Of a stretch of 64,000 nt of DNA, positions 8,081 through 16,488 are shown in pieces. The DNA lies in assembly GCF_000429085.1 (NCBI RefSeq), contig NZ_KE386847.1:1321-65320 (forward strand), given 5' to 3'. The translations under genes were made by a program, and so were the position numbers. Position 1 is the stretch's first letter. Each line of letters opens with the position of its first letter. The notes beneath the pieces are model-generated. The model saw only the letters and a list, made by a program, of their open reading frames with translations, ran no database searches and was not told where the DNA came from. This DNA is from Streptomyces flavidovirens DSM 40150 (lineage in GTDB: Bacteria; Actinomycetota; Actinomycetes; Streptomycetales; Streptomycetaceae).

Positions 8081-8896
8081 GTGGCAGGAGTCGCGCGCCG
8101 ACGCCTCGACGCCGAGCTGGTCCGCCGGAAACTCGCACGCTCACGGGAGCACGCGAGCCAGCTCATCGCCGCAGGGCGGGTGAAGGTGGGCGGCGCCGTC
8201 GCGACCAAGGCCGCCACGCAGGTCGAGACCAGCGCCGCGGTCGTCGTACTCAAGGACGAGAACGACCCCGACTACGTCTCGCGGGGCGGTCACAAGCTGG
8301 CCGGCGCGCTGGAGGCGTTCGTACCGCTGGGGCTGAAGGTCGAGGGGCGGCGGGCGCTCGACGCCGGGGCCTCGACCGGTGGATTCACCGATGTGCTGCT
8401 GCGCGCCGGGGCCCGGCAGGTCGTCGCCGTCGACGTCGGATACGGCCAGCTCGCCTGGTCCCTGCAGTCCGATGAACGCGTGAGCGTCAAGGACCGTACC
8501 AACGTGCGGGAAATGACACTCGACACGATCGACGGGGAGGCGGTCGACCTGATCGTCGGTGATCTGTCCTTCATCCCGCTGGGTCTGGTGCTGCCGGCGC
8601 TGGTGCGGTGCGCCGCGCCGGACGCCGATCTCGTGATGATGGTGAAGCCGCAGTTCGAGGTGGGCAAGGACCGCCTGGGCAGCGGCGGCGTCGTACGCAG
8701 CCCCGAGCTCCGGGCCGAGACGGTACGGGCCGTGGCGCGCCAGGCGTGGGAGCTGGGCCTGGGCGTACGGGGCGTCACCGCCAGTCCGCTGCCCGGGCCT
8801 TCGGGGAACGTCGAGTACTTTCTGTGGCTCCGGGCCGGTGCTCCCGAGCTCGACCCGGCGGATGTTGACCGTGCAGTGGCGGAGGGGCCGAGTTGA
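8081..8896 (+). CDS. tlyA: TlyA family rRNA 2'-O-methyltransferase
   Basis: 271 residues from the GTG at 8081. An S4 RNA-binding domain (about 5-65: RRRLDAELVRRKLARSREHA) precedes a Rossmann-like SAM methyltransferase with ALDAGASTGGFTDVLL (near 92-107), VGDLSFIPL and KPQFEVGK, the FtsJ-like catalytic layout. Family members methylate the 2'-OH of 16S rRNA C1409 and 23S rRNA C1920 and so determine capreomycin/viomycin sensitivity; that target is inferred. The length is normal. The stop overlaps the TTG start of nadK, indicating coupling. Confidence 0.93.
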   Translation: MAGVARRRLDAELVRRKLARSREHASQLIAAGRVKVGGAVATKAATQVETSAAVVVLKDENDPDYVSRGGHKLAGALEAFVPLGLKVEGRRALDAGASTGGFTDVLLRAGARQVVAVDVGYGQLAWSLQSDERVSVKDRTNVREMTLDTIDGEAVDLIVGDLSFIPLGLVLPALVRCAAPDADLVMMVKPQFEVGKDRLGSGGVVRSPELRAETVRAVARQAWELGLGVRGVTASPLPGPSGNVEYFLWLRAGAPELDPADVDRAVAEGPS

Positions 8897-9846
8897 CAAC
8901 GACGACAGCTATGACAGGCACGACGACCAGCGGATCCGCTGAGTCTCCCGACGCGGCACGTACGGTTTTCCTGCTCGCGCACACCGGGCGGCCAGCGGCG
9001 ATCCGCAGCGCGGAACTGGTCGTACAGGGGCTGCTGCGCAGCGGTATCGGCGTGCGTGTGCTGGCGGCGGAGGCGGCCGATCTGCCGCTGCCGCCGTCCG
9101 TCGAGACGGTGGCGGAAGCGTCGCCCGCCGTACTCGACGGCTGTGAACTGCTGATCGTCCTCGGGGGAGACGGGACGCTGCTGCGCGGCGCCGAGTTCGC
9201 GCGCGCCTCCGGGGTGCCGATGCTCGGCGTCAACCTCGGCCGGGTCGGCTTCCTCGCGGAGGCCGAGCGGGACGACCTGGACAAGGTGGTCGACCGGGTC
9301 GTCACGCGTGCGTACGAGGTCGAGGAGCGCATGACCCTCGACGTGCTCGTGCACAACAACGGTGACATCGTGCACGAGGACTGGGCGCTCAACGAGGCCG
9401 CCGTGCAGAAGGTCTCGCCCGAGCGGATGCTCGAAGTCGTCCTGGAGATCGACGGCCGGCCGGTGACCGGGTTCGGCTGCGACGGCATCGTCTGCGCCAC
9501 CCCGACCGGATCCACCGCGTACGCCTTCTCGGCCGGCGGGCCCGTGGTCTGGCCCGAGGTGGAGGCGCTGCTGATGGTGCCGATCAGTGCCCACGCGCTG
9601 TTCGCCAAGCCTCTGGTGACGTCGCCGAATTCGGTGCTGGCGGTGGAGGTGCAGCCGCACACGCCGCACGGCGTGCTGTGGTGCGACGGCCGCAGGACGG
9701 TGGAACTGCCCTCCGGTGCGCGGGTGGTGGTGCGGCGGGGCGCCGTGCCCGTACGGCTGGCGCGGTTGCACCACGCGTCGTTCACCGACCGGCTCGTCGC
9801 CAAGTTCGCCCTTCCTGTGTCGGGGTGGCGGGGGGCGCCGCACTGA
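8893..9846 (+). CDS. nadK: NAD kinase
   Basis: 317 residues. The TTG at 8893 overlaps the tlyA stop and has GGAGGGG 6-8 nt upstream; an ATG at 8911 is an alternative. The diagnostic motifs are LGGDGTLLRGAEF (GGDGT at 91-95), LGVNLGRVGFLAE, the NE pair in ALNEAAVQK, and GSTAYAFSAGGP. The enzyme phosphorylates NAD to NADP in the cytoplasm. The first 25 residues are Thr/Ser-rich and probably disordered. The tlyA-nadK-recN order is shared with M. tuberculosis Rv1694-1696. Confidence 0.95.
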   Translation: MTTTTAMTGTTTSGSAESPDAARTVFLLAHTGRPAAIRSAELVVQGLLRSGIGVRVLAAEAADLPLPPSVETVAEASPAVLDGCELLIVLGGDGTLLRGAEFARASGVPMLGVNLGRVGFLAEAERDDLDKVVDRVVTRAYEVEERMTLDVLVHNNGDIVHEDWALNEAAVQKVSPERMLEVVLEIDGRPVTGFGCDGIVCATPTGSTAYAFSAGGPVVWPEVEALLMVPISAHALFAKPLVTSPNSVLAVEVQPHTPHGVLWCDGRRTVELPSGARVVVRRGAVPVRLARLHHASFTDRLVAKFALPVSGWRGAPH

Positions 9847-9981
9847 GTGCGGTGGGCCGGGTGCGGTGGGGGCGGGGCGGTGCCCGCGCAGGGCTGATCG
9901 TGTCAATCCGGAACCGGTGGATTCACGGAGGAGTGCGGGGGCCGTCGCGACGTGGGGCCGGGACCTCGTAAGGTCGTGTCC

Positions 9982-11712
9982 GTGTTGGAGGAGATGCGGA
10001 TACGGTCGCTGGGCGTCATTGATGACGCCGTCGTCGAGCTGTCACCCGGGTTCACCGCGGTGACGGGCGAGACCGGCGCGGGCAAGACCATGGTCGTCAC
10101 CAGTCTCGGGCTGCTGCTCGGTGGGCGCGCCGACCCGGCTCTCGTGCGGATCGGCGCCAAAGCGGCGGTCGTCGAGGGGCGGATCACCATGCCCGCCGAC
10201 GCGCCCGCCGCCGTACGGGCCCAGGAGGCCGGGGCGGAACTCGACGACGGGGCGCTGCTGGTCAGCAGGACCATCTCGGCCGAGGGGCGTTCGCGCGCCC
10301 ATGTGGGCGGTCGCTCGGTGCCGGTGGGGCTCCTCGCGGAGCTGGCCGACGACCTCGTCGCCGTACACGGGCAGACCGATCAGCAGGGGCTGCTGCGGCC
10401 CGCCCGGCAGCGGCAGGCGCTCGACCGGTACGCGGGGGACGCCGTCGCCGTACCCCACGCGAAGTACGCGGCCGCCTACCGGCGGCTGCGGACGGTCGCG
10501 GTGGAGCTGGACGAGCTGACCACGCGGGCGCGTGAGCGCGCGCAGGAGGCGGATCTGCTGCGCTTCGGACTCGACGAGATCGCGGCGGTCGATCCGCGGG
10601 CGGGCGAGGACGTCGAACTCGCCGCGGAGGCGGAGCGGCTCGGGCACGCCGAGGCGCTGGCTTCGGCGGCTTCCGTCGCGCACGCCGCGCTCGCCGGCAA
10701 CCCCGAGGACCCGGAGAGCCTCGACGCCAACACGCTGGTCGCCGGGGCGCACCGGGCGCTTGACGCGGTGCGGGCACATGATCCGGCGCTTGCTGTACTC
10801 GCTGAGCGGATCGGTGAGATCGGGATTCTGCTGGGTGACGTGGCGGGGGAACTGGCCGGTTACGCGGACAACCTCGACGCCGATCCGCTGCGGCTGTCCG
10901 CCGTGGAGGAACGGCGGGCGGCGCTCACCCAGCTCACGCGCAAGTACGGCGAGGACGTCGGGGCGGTGCTCGCCTGGGCCCAGGACGGTGCCGCGCGGCT
11001 CACCGAGCTGGAGGGTGACGACGACCGGATCGGTGAGCTGACGGCCGAGCGGGACGCGTTGCGGGACGAACTCGCGGGACTGGCGCAGGCGTTGACCGAC
11101 GCGCGTACAGAGGCGGCAAAGAGGTTCGCCGACGCGGTCACCGGCGAACTGGCGTCGCTCGCCATGCCGCATGCCCGCGTCACGATCGATGTCCGGCAGA
11201 CCGAGGACCCCGAGGGCGTCGAGGTCGGTGGCCGCCTGGTGGCTTATGGGGCTTCCGGGGTCGATGAGGTCGAGCTGCTGCTCGCGCCTCATCCCGGCGC
11301 CCAGCCCCGGCCGATCGCCAAGGGGGCCTCGGGCGGTGAACTCTCACGGGTGATGCTGGCGGTGGAGGTCGTCTTCGCCGGGTCCGACCCCGTACCGACC
11401 TATTTGTTCGACGAGGTCGACGCCGGTGTGGGCGGCAAGGCGGCGGTCGAGGTCGGGCGGCGGCTGGCGAAGCTGGCGAAGTCGGCGCAGGTGGTCGTGG
11501 TGACGCACCTGCCGCAGGTCGCGGCGTTCGCCGATCGGCAGTTGCTGGTGGAGAAGACGGTCGACGGGTCGGTCACCAGGAGCGGGGTCACCGTGCTGGA
11601 GGGCGAGGACCGGGTACGGGAGCTCTCGCGGATGCTGGCGGGGCAGGAGGACTCACAGACCGCCCGGGCGCACGCGGAGGAGTTGCTGGCGGCCGCGCGG
11701 AGCGACGCGTAG
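9982..11712 (+). CDS. recN: DNA repair protein RecN (SMC-like ATPase)
   Basis: 576 residues. The N-terminal half-ATPase has GETGAGKT (29-36) after the typical MRIRSLGVIDDAVVELSPGF. A central helical/coiled-coil region follows, and the C-terminal half carries the signature KGASGGELSRVMLA and Walker B TYLFDEVDAGVGGKAA (near 472-487). RecN acts at double-strand breaks. Several in-frame starts exist (GTG 9952, 9976, 9982; ATG 9994); 9982 is chosen because TAAGGT at 9969-9974 sits 7 nt upstream, giving a leaderless transcript. The 135-bp gap after nadK shows recN has its own promoter. Confidence 0.93.
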   Translation: MLEEMRIRSLGVIDDAVVELSPGFTAVTGETGAGKTMVVTSLGLLLGGRADPALVRIGAKAAVVEGRITMPADAPAAVRAQEAGAELDDGALLVSRTISAEGRSRAHVGGRSVPVGLLAELADDLVAVHGQTDQQGLLRPARQRQALDRYAGDAVAVPHAKYAAAYRRLRTVAVELDELTTRARERAQEADLLRFGLDEIAAVDPRAGEDVELAAEAERLGHAEALASAASVAHAALAGNPEDPESLDANTLVAGAHRALDAVRAHDPALAVLAERIGEIGILLGDVAGELAGYADNLDADPLRLSAVEERRAALTQLTRKYGEDVGAVLAWAQDGAARLTELEGDDDRIGELTAERDALRDELAGLAQALTDARTEAAKRFADAVTGELASLAMPHARVTIDVRQTEDPEGVEVGGRLVAYGASGVDEVELLLAPHPGAQPRPIAKGASGGELSRVMLAVEVVFAGSDPVPTYLFDEVDAGVGGKAAVEVGRRLAKLAKSAQVVVVTHLPQVAAFADRQLLVEKTVDGSVTRSGVTVLEGEDRVRELSRMLAGQEDSQTARAHAEELLAAARSDA

Positions 11713-11981
11713 GGGGTGGCGTGGTGTCGGTCGGGGAGCGTGCGGGTGCGTGCCGCATCCTCCCGTAGGTGGTGCTTCCGTCACCGGCACGGGTGAGCAC
11801 ACGCTCGGGAGGCGCGCGGTGCGAGGGGCGAACGGGGACCGCTGATCACTCTTGTGGGTGATGCGGTGAGGTACGACCAGGGGGACGACCCTTTCGTGGT
11901 GCCGGAACGCGCGTGCGGACTGGCATTCTGGGCGGCGCAGTACGTCCGCCGTTCGACGCCGACTCAGGAGCTCCGACCGAC

Positions 11982-13085
11982 GTGAGCAGCACCCCGGTCC
12001 CGCCGTACGGCCAGTCGCCGCTGAGCGTGGTCCAAGTCCTCGGCGGCGGCAGCGCGGGCAGCAGCGCGCACGTCAGGTCGCTCGCCGCGGGGCTGGTCGC
12101 GCATGGCCTGAAGGTGAGTGTCTGTGCCCCGGCGCGTCTTGAGGCGGCGTACGACTTCGGTGGTTCCGGGGCGCGCTTCGTCTCCGTACCCCGGCGCAGT
12201 GATCCCGCCGCCGTGGCGGCGCTGCGGGCGGCCTGCTCCGGGGCCGACCTGGTGCACGCCCACGGGCTGCACGCCGCCGTGCGGAGCGCGCTGGCGCTGC
12301 GCGGACGGCGGATTCCGCTTGTGGTCACCTGGCACAGCCGGGCGGACGACGACGGTGCGCGCGGTCATGTGGTGCGCCTGCTGGAGCGGAGGGCCGCCAG
12401 GGCGGCCGCCGTGGTGCTGGGGACGTCGTCCGATCTCGTCGACCGGGCCCGCAGCCGAGGTGCGCGCGACGCGCGGCTCGCGCCGGTCAGCGTGCCCGCG
12501 CCGCGTCCGCCCGCGAACCTTCCCGAGAGCAAGGCACGTGCGGACCTGGGTGCCGTCGACCGGCCCTTGGTCATGGCCGTCGGCAGGCTCGTGCGGAACC
12601 GGGGGTACGGGGTCCTCCTTGACGCGGCCCGCGCCTGGCGCGATCTGGTGCCCACGCCGCTGCTGGTCGTCGCCGGTGAGGGGAGCGAACGGGGCGCCCT
12701 TCAGCGGCGCATCGAGGCGGAGTCGCTGCCCGTGAAGCTCATCGGCCGCCGTGACGACATCGGTGAGCTGCTCGCCGCCGCCGATGTCGCGGTGCTCACC
12801 AGCCGGTGGGAGGGGCGGTCCGTGCTGGCCCAGGAGGCGCTGCGCGCCGGAGTGCCGCTCGTCGCCACGGCGGTCGGCGGGGTGCCGGAGCTGGTCGGGG
12901 ACGCGGCTGAGCTTGTTCCGTACGGGGACAGTGAGGCGCTCGCGGGTGTTGTTCTGCGGCTGCTGGGCGACCCGGCCAGGCGGCAGTGGCTGGCTGAGGC
13001 GGGCAGGGCGCAGGCCGCCACCTGGCCCACCGAGGACGAGACGGTGGCGCAGGTGCTGAGTGTGTACGACGAGCTGACCGGCTGA
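11982..13085 (+). CDS. Glycosyltransferase, GT4-like
   Basis: 367 residues from the GTG at 11982 (AGGAG 11 nt upstream); a longer start at 11913 is possible. The N-terminal domain has GGGSAGSSAHVRSLAAGLVAHG and VHAHGLHA. The C-terminal nucleotide-sugar domain has MAVGRLVRNRGYGVLLDAA and the GT4 E-x7-E region in TSRWEGRSVLAQEALRAGVPLVATAVGG. Donor and acceptor are unknown. It is transcribed away from recN and converges on the PucR regulator, with a 16-bp duplication across the junction. Confidence 0.88.
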   Translation: MSSTPVPPYGQSPLSVVQVLGGGSAGSSAHVRSLAAGLVAHGLKVSVCAPARLEAAYDFGGSGARFVSVPRRSDPAAVAALRAACSGADLVHAHGLHAAVRSALALRGRRIPLVVTWHSRADDDGARGHVVRLLERRAARAAAVVLGTSSDLVDRARSRGARDARLAPVSVPAPRPPANLPESKARADLGAVDRPLVMAVGRLVRNRGYGVLLDAARAWRDLVPTPLLVVAGEGSERGALQRRIEAESLPVKLIGRRDDIGELLAAADVAVLTSRWEGRSVLAQEALRAGVPLVATAVGGVPELVGDAAELVPYGDSEALAGVVLRLLGDPARRQWLAEAGRAQAATWPTEDETVAQVLSVYDELTG

Positions 13086-13103
13086 GTGACGAGCTGACCG
13101 GCT
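13068..13103. repeat. 16-bp direct repeat at a convergent gene junction
   Basis: GACGAGCTGACCGGCT occurs at 13068-13083 and again at 13088-13103, a 20-bp period. The first copy contains the stop of the glycosyltransferase gene and the second abuts the stop of the PucR-type gene, as if a short tandem duplication formed the gap between them. Confidence 0.8.
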
Positions 13104-14730
13104 ACGTGGTGTGGCGGCGGGCGCGCAGGGCGAGGCTCAGGGCCAGGACCGTCTGGGGGTCGTCCAGGTCCGTGCCGAGGAGCTCGGAGATGCGTGCCAG
13201 GCGGTTGTAGAGGGTCTGGCGGTTGAGGTGCAGCTCACGGGCTGTTTCCGCCTTGCGTCCCGCGTGAGCGAGATACGTCTGCAAGGTGGGGAGCAGAGGC
13301 GGGCGGGACGTGCGGTCGTGGTCGCGGAGGGGCCCGATCGCCCGGTCCACGAAGGCCGCCAGGTCCGGGTGCTCGCGCAGGCGCCACAGGAGCAGGTCGA
13401 TGTCGAGGCGCCGGGCGTCGTACCAGGGGCGGTCCGACAGGCCCTGGGCCGCTGTGGCTGTTTCCGCCGCGTGGCGCAGGCCCGCCGATGCCGCCGTCCA
13501 GCCGCCGGCCACGCCGACGACCACTACGGGAGGGTGGGCGCCCGCCCGTTCCAGGCCCGCTCTTTCGACCCCGGCGCGCAGGGCCGCCGCCACGCGGTCG
13601 GCGACCGCCGTACGTTCTGATTCGGAACGCAGGCCGAGCAGGAGCGGTACCCGGCCTTCCACGGGGCGTACGCCCAGGAGAACCGGTACGCCGACCGCGG
13701 AGAGCTCTTCCAGGACGGCCCGCGCGAGCACCGCCCAGTTGCCCGCCGGTGCCAGCTCGGCCGCGAGCCGCATCACGACGGGGAGCAGGGGGCCTTCGCC
13801 CGGCTTGAAGCCGAGCACCCTGGCCTGCGCGGGCGCGTCGTCGGCGGCGATACGGCCCTCGGCGAGGTCGGTGAGGAAATCACCGCGGCCGCGTGCGGCG
13901 AGTTCCTCTTCCTGGCGGGCCTGCATCAGGACCACCGCAAGGATTCCGGCCGCCCGCTCGGCCGCGATCCGGTGGACGGGAAGGAGCGGGGACGAGACCG
14001 CGAGGAGCGCGATCCTGGCCCGTACCGCCCCCGTGCCGCGGCCGCCGCCCGGCACGTCCACGAGCACGCCGTTCGCGGGCGGGCCCTCCTCGCGTGCCTC
14101 GCGCTGACCGCGCAGGCCCTCCCACACCTGGAGCGGGTCGGCGCACGCCTCACCCGACTCGGGCGCGGCGGCGTACAGGAGCTGTCCGTCCGCCGTCTCC
14201 AGGAAGACCGGGTTGGCGGTGAAGTCCGCCAGGATGCCGAGGACCTGCGGAATCCCGCCGCCGCCGAGCAGCGCCTGGGTACAGCGCCGGTGGACTTCCT
14301 CGGCGCGCCGCAGGAGGGTGTAGTGGCCGTTGACGATCTCGGTGTGGACCTCTTCGGTCACCGATACGAACGGCACCTCCCGGTGCAGCTGTACGAGCGG
14401 CAGCCCGGCGGCCCGCGCGGTCTCCACGATCGTCGAGGGCAGGCGGCTGAAGCGCGGCCCGAGTTCGACGACGAGGGCGGCGATGCCCCGGTCCGCGAGG
14501 CGGCGTACGAAAGCGCGCTGTTCGGCGGGGCGCGTACCGAGGCCGAGGCCGGTCGTCAGGAGCAGCTCGCCGCCCTTGAGCAGCGACGCGATGTTCGGCA
14601 CCTCACCGGCGTGCACCCAGCGCACCGTGCGGTTCAGCCGGTCGGCGCCCGCGACGACCTCGGGAAGCCCGCCGCGGAGCCCCGGCAGCTCCAGTGCCCG
14701 CTGCACGGTGATGCCGCCTTGCGTTTCCAC
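13102..14730 (-). CDS. PucR-family transcriptional regulator
   Basis: 542 residues from a GTG at 14730 with GAGG upstream. The N-terminal purine-catabolism (PucR) domain is recognisable (ITVQRALELPGLRGGLPEVVAGADRL, WVHAGEVPNIASLLKGGELLLTTG). The middle is a GGDEF-like fold region, and the C-terminus is the family helix-turn-helix LQTYLAHAGRKAETARELHLNRQTLYNRLARI. It is divergent from the permease/monoamine oxidase operon and so is the likely regulator of that operon, responding to an amine or amino-acid ligand; the ligand is not predictable. Confidence 0.9.
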   Translation of the reverse strand: METQGGITVQRALELPGLRGGLPEVVAGADRLNRTVRWVHAGEVPNIASLLKGGELLLTTGLGLGTRPAEQRAFVRRLADRGIAALVVELGPRFSRLPSTIVETARAAGLPLVQLHREVPFVSVTEEVHTEIVNGHYTLLRRAEEVHRRCTQALLGGGGIPQVLGILADFTANPVFLETADGQLLYAAAPESGEACADPLQVWEGLRGQREAREEGPPANGVLVDVPGGGRGTGAVRARIALLAVSSPLLPVHRIAAERAAGILAVVLMQARQEEELAARGRGDFLTDLAEGRIAADDAPAQARVLGFKPGEGPLLPVVMRLAAELAPAGNWAVLARAVLEELSAVGVPVLLGVRPVEGRVPLLLGLRSESERTAVADRVAAALRAGVERAGLERAGAHPPVVVVGVAGGWTAASAGLRHAAETATAAQGLSDRPWYDARRLDIDLLLWRLREHPDLAAFVDRAIGPLRDHDRTSRPPLLPTLQTYLAHAGRKAETARELHLNRQTLYNRLARISELLGTDLDDPQTVLALSLALRARRHTT

Positions 14731-14752
14731 TGCGATGTACCTCGTGACGTTG

Positions 14753-14817
14753 TTCCTGCCGTGCCCCAGGAAAGCACCGCATTCGGTGGACGCTACCCGC
14801 GTGTCCGTTCCAGGAAC
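14753..14817. promoter_or_regulatory. Candidate operator with repeated TTCC/GGAA half-sites
   Basis: In the PucR/permease divergent region, TTCCTG (14753-14758) and CAGGAA (14767-14772) form an inverted pair, and GTTCCAGGAAC (14807-14817) is a second, compact palindrome with the same core. Repeated symmetric half-sites between a regulator and its probable target fit an operator, but binding is inferred. Confidence 0.4.
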
Positions 14818-14905
14818 ATCACCCTGCGGTTACGGGACAGATCTCGCGTCCCCGCGGCCCGACAACTCGTCGCCCCGTCAACGCTTTTGAGTGACCCCGT
14901 GTCGA

Positions 14906-14934
14906 TTGTGGTCTGCGTCACCCGAGCCAAGACT
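14906..14934 (+). promoter_or_regulatory. Predicted promoter of the permease-monoamine oxidase operon
   Basis: TTGTGG (14906-14911), a 17-bp spacer and AAGACT (14929-14934) resemble a housekeeping promoter. Transcription would start near 14941, giving a leader of about 25 nt with an AGAGAGG ribosome-binding site. Confidence 0.45.
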
Positions 14935-14965
14935 GTCGCCCCCCGTACAAGAGAGAGGGCACGCC

Positions 14966-16477
14966 ATGTCTGACAAACCCGCACGTGAGGTCCAGCGGCT
15001 CAAGGCGAATTCCGTCGGACTCGTCGGTGTGGTCTTCATGGCGGTCGCCACCGCGGCGCCGATCACCGCGATGACCGGAAATCTCCCCATCGCCGTCGGC
15101 TTCGGCAACGGAACGGGCGCTCCCGCCGGCTACCTCTTCGCGACCCTCGTCCTGACCGTCTTCTCGGTCGGATACGTCGCCATGGCGAAGCGCATCACCG
15201 CCGCCGGCGCCTTCTACGGTTACATCTCGCACGGCCTCGGCCGCATCGCCGGCATGGCGTCCGGGATGCTCGCCGTCCTGGCGTACATCGTCTTCGAGGC
15301 CTCGATCGTCGGCATCTTCGCCTACTTCGGCCAGACGACCGTCGCCGACCAGCTCGGTGTCGACATTCCCTGGATCGTGTACGCCGCCGCGATGCTCGCC
15401 GTCACGGGCGTTCTCGCGTACTTCGACATCAACATCACCGCCAAGGCCCTCGGCGTCATGCTCGTCGCCGAGATCGCCGTGCTTTTCGCTGTGGCCACTG
15501 CTGTCCTGCTGGCCGGCGGCGGCCCCGACGGCATCCCGGTCGACCCCATCAACCCGGTCAACGCCTTCACCGGCACGTCGGCGGGGCTCGGTCTCTTCTT
15601 TGCCTTCTGGTCGTGGGTCGGCTTCGAATCGACGGCCATGTACGGCGAGGAGTCCCGCGACCCGAAGCGTGTCATCCCGCGCGCGACCCTCATCTCGGTG
15701 GTCGGAGTGGGGATCTTCTACATCTACGTCTCCTGGATGACGATCGCCGGCAACGGCCTGGAGGGTTCGGTCAAGGTCTCGTCGTCCGCGTCCCCGCTCG
15801 ACCTCTTCTTCCATCCGACGCAGGCGTTCATCGGTGCGTGGGCCGTCGACGCGTTCCAGTGGCTGCTGCTCACGGGGTCCTTCGCCTGCGGCATGGCGTT
15901 CCACCAGTGCGCGTCGCGCTACCTGTACGCCATCGGCCGCGAGGGCTTTCTGCACCCGGCCCTCGGACGTACGCACCGCTCGCACGGTTCGCCGTACATC
16001 GCGTCATACGTCCAGTCCGGCATCGCCACCCTGCTGGTGGCCGCCTTCTGGCTCGCCGGTGAGGACCCGTACATCCATCTGTACACACTGCTGGCCATCC
16101 TCGGCACGATGGCGATCCTCATCGTCCAGACGCTCTGCTCGTTCGCGGTGATCGGCTACTTCCGCAAGAACCACCCGGAGGACCGGCACTGGTTCAAGAC
16201 CTTCACCGCTCCGCTCCTCGGCGGCTTCGGCATGATCGCCGTCGTCGTCCTGCTCGTGCTCAACATGGAGACCGCGGCCGGACTCGCCGCCGACTCCCTC
16301 TTCTTCAAGCTGATCCCGTGGATCGTCGGACTGGTCTTCTTCGGCGGTCTCGGGCTCGGCTTCCATCTCAAGGCCAAGCAGCCCGACCGGTACGCCATCA
16401 TCGGCCGCATCGTCCTCGAGGACGCGGTCGAGCGCACCGACGACAGCCAGACCAGTCAGCCAGCCGCGACCGTCTGA
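14966..16477 (+). CDS. APC-family amino acid/amine permease
   Basis: 503 residues with about 12 membrane helices and the APC N-terminal pattern (LKANSVGLVGVVFMAVATAAPITAMTGN), AAGAFYGYISHGLGRIAGMASGM and FWSWVGFESTAMYGEESRDP. The ATG at 14966 follows a purine-rich site. It is co-transcribed with the monoamine oxidase 11 bp downstream and lies opposite a PucR regulator, so it probably imports an amine or amino acid used as a nitrogen or carbon source. Substrate unknown. Confidence 0.9.
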   Translation: MSDKPAREVQRLKANSVGLVGVVFMAVATAAPITAMTGNLPIAVGFGNGTGAPAGYLFATLVLTVFSVGYVAMAKRITAAGAFYGYISHGLGRIAGMASGMLAVLAYIVFEASIVGIFAYFGQTTVADQLGVDIPWIVYAAAMLAVTGVLAYFDINITAKALGVMLVAEIAVLFAVATAVLLAGGGPDGIPVDPINPVNAFTGTSAGLGLFFAFWSWVGFESTAMYGEESRDPKRVIPRATLISVVGVGIFYIYVSWMTIAGNGLEGSVKVSSSASPLDLFFHPTQAFIGAWAVDAFQWLLLTGSFACGMAFHQCASRYLYAIGREGFLHPALGRTHRSHGSPYIASYVQSGIATLLVAAFWLAGEDPYIHLYTLLAILGTMAILIVQTLCSFAVIGYFRKNHPEDRHWFKTFTAPLLGGFGMIAVVVLLVLNMETAAGLAADSLFFKLIPWIVGLVFFGGLGLGFHLKAKQPDRYAIIGRIVLEDAVERTDDSQTSQPAATV

Positions 16478-16488
16478 GGAGCCCTCCC

